A stretch of DNA of 37,203 bases from Bacteroidales bacterium (GTDB lineage Bacteria; Bacteroidota; Bacteroidia; Bacteroidales; F082). The stretch lies in the NCBI GenBank assembly GCA_017549605.1, contig JAFYUH010000092.1, positions 1-37,203 on the forward strand, written 5' to 3'. The notes beneath the pieces were generated by a model. It was not told the origin of the DNA and did not search any database. It saw only the letters and a list, made by a program, of their open reading frames with translations. Positions 33,834 to 37,203 of the stretch are shown piece after piece. Made by a program: the position numbers and the translations under genes. Position 1 is the first letter of the stretch. Each line of letters starts with the position of its first letter.

Positions 33834-36800
33834 TTATTTTACCAATACCTTCTTAACTACGGCATTATCATTTGTCCTTATCTCAACGAAGTACATTCCG
33901 CTTGAAAGTTCAGACATATCAATTTGATTATTATTGTCATAAAGTCTATTGACAACCTGACCTTGGTAATTGTAAATGACAGCGTCGAATGATTCGTTAA
34001 GGTCGACGTAAACAACGCCTGATGTTGGGTTTGGATAGACGTTCACATCCTTAGCATTGATTTCATTCAAGCCTACTTCTGTAACGTCAACTGTCACTGA
34101 TACTGGTTCTGACATGCCATCATATTTCTTAGCCATAACGCTATATGTGTAAGAACCTGTTGCACCAACTTTATCTGTATATGTTGTTTCTTCCACCACT
34201 GCAATCTGTTTATCATTACGCATGATGACGTATTCTCTTGCGTCTTCGCTGGCTTCCCATGTCAATGTAATTGTAGATTTATCAACTGCTGCATTAAGAT
34301 TTGTTACAGGAGAAACAAAAGCTACGATGCTGAGTGGAGGCAATACGATGTTATCCAAGAATACGCAGTCGTCTGCCTTTGGTTCTGCAACTCGTTTGTT
34401 ATAAGTCCACTTCAAAGTGTGAGTTCCTTTTGGCAACAAATAAGTGTATTGTTCCCATTCTGTTGGAGTTGAGTTGTTACCTCTCCATTCTGTAATCTTT
34501 TCATCATCAACGTAGAATTCCAACTTAGCGTAGTAGTCGCATGATCTCTTATGATAGAAACTGATTTCCTCATCTTCAACCAAATCAACGGTGATGAACA
34601 TTGATGAATTCTTTTTGTCTTTTTCGAGATTGTCAGCTACCTTACCAGATCTTGCGCTGTATGTGCCCTCGTATGCATCATTGCTGATAATCCAGTCAGC
34701 GCTGCCATCGAATTGCCAGTTTGCCTTTGAGAAGTCGCCTGTCTCGAAGTCTTCGAGAGACTGAGCCACTGCGATGAAATAGTTAGATGTGATTTCATAA
34801 GCGCCTGCTGAAACTGTATATTCCACTTCGTATTTTGCGCCATAGATAGCGTTTTCGTCTACGTCGAAGAATGCCACGATTTCCATCACTTCACCTGGCT
34901 GCAATGTCTCTTCGCCTTCAGCTTCTTCTGGGAAAACGATATCTGATGAGCTGCTGATCATTTCAGAGATGACATCACGTGCTTCGCTGTGACCATTATT
35001 TTTAACTGCTATGTACAAGACATCGCTTGAACCTGGCATTATCATCTTGTTCTTGATGAAGATTGTATCGATTGTGAAGCTTGGAGCATTAGCTGTGATT
35101 GAGAATGAGCTTGCCCATGACTCTTCACCTGAAGTACATTTAACGTCAAACTTCAATTCTTCCTGATCAGGGACATTGTCGGTGACAATAAACTTGAATA
35201 CATCTTTAATCTCAGCGATTTCATTGACTGCCATTGACGCTACTGTTGCCTTGTTGCTTATGACTGTAGCATAGTCTGTCTTAGAGATAAGCTCTACTTC
35301 AACATTAGCAGTTTCTTTAACGCCGATATTCTTGATATTCAAATCGAGGTTGATTGTCTCGCCGTAATCCAACTGACCGTCTGCTTCATTGATATCGCAA
35401 TCGTTGAAGATCAAGAATGCTTCTGTTGGATATTTGACTTCGATATCCATCACTTCTGTGACTTTGTTGTAAGAAACGACAACGAGTTTCATCACGCCTT
35501 CTTCTGTAAGTTCAGGGAATGTAAGGTTTGCCTGACCATTTCTTATGTAAGAAGAAGCAACGACTTCACCGTCTTTTGACAATGTTGCGATACCGAAATC
35601 AACATCAGCATTGACTGTATAGCTTGTCATGCCGACCATAAGATATGATGAGCTGCAGTAGACATCCATCTTTTCTGGAGCTTTTGTTCTGAGCATCATA
35701 GAAGGGTCACCGAAGAGGAACCATGTGTTGTGTGTGTTGCCGCGGTCTTCTGGGCTCATGTCGAGGATGTGCATATTACCGTTCAATGATGCGCCGCCGA
35801 GAGTGTGGTGGTAATTGCCGCGCCATTCTGTCAAGATAGCGACCATCTCATCTTGGCCGTACATTGGTGGTTGCCATGGCTGTGAGATCCATGAGAACAT
35901 ACCGCCGATAGCACCGATAGGTGCCTTTGTTGTTGGATTTATAGAACGCATCCATGACTCAGCGAAACATTCTTCAACATCGAACTGACCGTTTCTGCAT
36001 GATGATGTCCAAATGAATGGCAACATATAATCGTTTTGCAAGTTATGAACACATTGTGTATCGAAGTTACCCATAACCCATTTCAACTCTTCACCGTGGT
36101 TACAGTAGTTTGCGATACCCACGCCTTTGTTGAAGTCTGCAGTATAGTCTGCTGCTGTTGGTTCATAGCCATTGACGCCTTTATATCTTTGTGAGATTTC
36201 TGTATAAGTATAATTCAATAAGGTGTCGCGGATGAAGTCGATATGCTGATAGTCTTTTTCACCGAAGTGACCATAACCTTCTGTTGAACCCATACCGATA
36301 CCTCTTGACAACCAAGCAGCGTCTTCTTTAATGTCGCGTTCGTAATAGATGATTCTATCGACTTGGTTATGTGCGTCATCAAGATCCTTCACTGAGAGAC
36401 GGCCTACCAATACTTCTTCGTAGTTGTCTTCGCCATCCAATCTTCCGTAATAGTTGTCAGATCTTGTATAATATTGCATACCATCGATAGTCACAACAAT
36501 TTCGTATGGAAGAAGATCTGAATATTCACCAACCAAAAGGACGTATGCGAGCTCTGGATTTGAGTTATAATAATTTGCTATATAAGCCTTCATATCATCG
36601 AGGTTGCCAGTCTCAGATGTCAATGCCATTGTTGTTGGACGGCCAGAGATGTTTTTCCATTCGACTAATTTTTCGACTGCTTCTTTATATTCATCGACGC
36701 AGATAACCAACATTTCGCCTTCGTCTTCAACAAATTTATATCTTTCATTTTTAGGGAAGTTGATGAAACGACGTTCGTATGAAGCCTTCATTTCTGGAGT

Positions 36801-37203
36801 GACGACGCTGCTACGTCTTGTAGCGACTTTCTGATTCAAGCCATTGTCGCTTACCTTCTTGACAGACAAGCGAAGGTCGGTATAAACACGCAATGTCTTT
36901 GTCACAGGATTATAAGCGTAAGGATAAACCATCACGTTTTGTCCGCGGAAGTCTCTCAAGATATAAGGATTGTCCAAAGCAGCTTGTTGTGCAGGATAGA
37001 ACTCATCTTGTTGATACATATCTCCATAGATGTAAGGAACATCGTTTGGATTTATCTCACGGCTGAAATTGCCTTTTGAAGGAGCAACTTCAACATTCTC
37101 GAAATCAACGTATGATGATTCCACAACGGAAACCTTCATCTCTGCAGTATTGCCTATTATCATTGATATAGGATACATTGGAAGATCAGGAGCGCCTGCA
37201 ACG
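33834..37203 (-). CDS. Gingipain-like C25 cysteine peptidase with T9SS sorting domain (5' end outside window)
   Basis: Partial: the frame stays open to the window edge (VAGAPDLP precedes the first ATG at 37178), so the signal peptide and start are outside. Counting from that ATG: prodomain-like 1-125; C25 catalytic domain about 145-500, with His361 in CNHGE and Cys394 in SSCRNGQF. The 33-residue His-Cys spacing equals that of gingipains RgpB and Kgp. Next come Ig/CARDB-like beta domains (about 500-810), a jelly-roll domain resembling the cleaved-adhesin domain of gingipains (DFETGDFSKANWQF onward), an Fn3-like domain and a T9SS type A tail from VNVYPNPTSGVVYV to VKKVLVK. A secreted, surface or released protease; substrate specificity cannot be read from the sequence. 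Confidence 0.92.
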   Translation of the reverse strand, partial: VAGAPDLPMYPISMIIGNTAEMKVSVVESSYVDFENVEVAPSKGNFSREINPNDVPYIYGDMYQQDEFYPAQQAALDNPYILRDFRGQNVMVYPYAYNPVTKTLRVYTDLRLSVKKVSDNGLNQKVATRRSSVVTPEMKASYERRFINFPKNERYKFVEDEGEMLVICVDEYKEAVEKLVEWKNISGRPTTMALTSETGNLDDMKAYIANYYNSNPELAYVLLVGEYSDLLPYEIVVTIDGMQYYTRSDNYYGRLDGEDNYEEVLVGRLSVKDLDDAHNQVDRIIYYERDIKEDAAWLSRGIGMGSTEGYGHFGEKDYQHIDFIRDTLLNYTYTEISQRYKGVNGYEPTAADYTADFNKGVGIANYCNHGEELKWVMGNFDTQCVHNLQNDYMLPFIWTSSCRNGQFDVEECFAESWMRSINPTTKAPIGAIGGMFSWISQPWQPPMYGQDEMVAILTEWRGNYHHTLGGASLNGNMHILDMSPEDRGNTHNTWFLFGDPSMMLRTKAPEKMDVYCSSSYLMVGMTSYTVNADVDFGIATLSKDGEVVASSYIRNGQANLTFPELTEEGVMKLVVVSYNKVTEVMDIEVKYPTEAFLIFNDCDINEADGQLDYGETINLDLNIKNIGVKETANVEVELISKTDYATVISNKATVASMAVNEIAEIKDVFKFIVTDNVPDQEELKFDVKCTSGEESWASSFSITANAPSFTIDTIFIKNKMIMPGSSDVLYIAVKNNGHSEARDVISEMISSSSDIVFPEEAEGEETLQPGEVMEIVAFFDVDENAIYGAKYEVEYTVSAGAYEITSNYFIAVAQSLEDFETGDFSKANWQFDGSADWIISNDAYEGTYSARSGKVADNLEKDKKNSSMFITVDLVEDEEISFYHKRSCDYYAKLEFYVDDEKITEWRGNNSTPTEWEQYTYLLPKGTHTLKWTYNKRVAEPKADDCVFLDNIVLPPLSIVAFVSPVTNLNAAVDKSTITLTWEASEDAREYVIMRNDKQIAVVEETTYTDKVGATGSYTYSVMAKKYDGMSEPVSVTVDVTEVGLNEINAKDVNVYPNPTSGVVYVDLNESFDAVIYNYQGQVVNRLYDNNNQIDMSELSSGMYFVEIRTNDNAVVKKVLVK

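Overview
The window is chromosomal DNA from a member of the Bacteroidetes, most likely Bacteroidales. Evidence: promoter boxes of the Bacteroidetes -7 type (TAnnTTTG, usually TATCTTTG), A-rich leaders with few Shine-Dalgarno sites, two proteins with C-terminal type IX secretion (T9SS) sorting domains, a gingipain-like C25 peptidase, DUF5723 and TPR/beta-barrel envelope proteins, and a V-type ATPase operon in the order E-DUF2764-A-B-D-I-K. Species cannot be read from the sequence.

Layout. 1-569: gene-free repeat region. 570-2600: convergent PrxQ/Bcp peroxiredoxin and NhaC antiporter. 2676-5625: a compact island of a WYL regulator, a PD-(D/E)XK-like protein and a calcineurin-type phosphoesterase in one overlapping operon, with a SLOG-fold protein divergent from it. 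5665-8167: dnaA, an RsmI-like methylase and a small alpha-helical protein, transcribed leftward. 8361-10375: divergent yigZ and prmC, then the RNase P RNA gene with its own promoter and terminator. 10457-15142: a large TPR lipidless exported protein and an outer-membrane beta-barrel protein. 15310-17912: gyrB and V-ATPase subunit E. 17990-24977: the rest of the V-ATPase operon. 24978-25549: second gene-free repeat region. 25550-27919: exported PEGA-repeat protein ending in a formylglycine-generating-enzyme-like (SUMF1) domain. 27920-28235: third repeat region. 28236-30481: beta-CASP metallo-beta-lactamase protein and a T9SS-sorted protein. 30550-33731: DUF5723 protein and a lipoprotein with a proline-every-third-residue spacer. 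33834-37203: C25 peptidase with T9SS sorting domain, cut by the window edge.

Most notable points. (1) The 2676-5625 island has the composition of a biological-conflict (phage defence) locus. (2) The last 39 residues of the SUMF1 protein look like a diversity-generating-retroelement (DGR) variable region, although no reverse transcriptase is in the window; the gene is flanked by near-identical direct repeats of 69 and 62 nt that differ by one 7-nt unit. (3) Degenerate 7- and 8-nt tandem arrays of several unrelated unit sequences fill the intergenic spaces, supply stop codons to several genes and lie in frame inside prmC, atpI and nhaC. (4) The V-ATPase proteolipid keeps the known sodium-binding residues, so a Na+-coupled enzyme is likely.

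All calls come from reading the sequence; no database search was run. No tRNA, rRNA, CRISPR array, transposase or integrase was seen.
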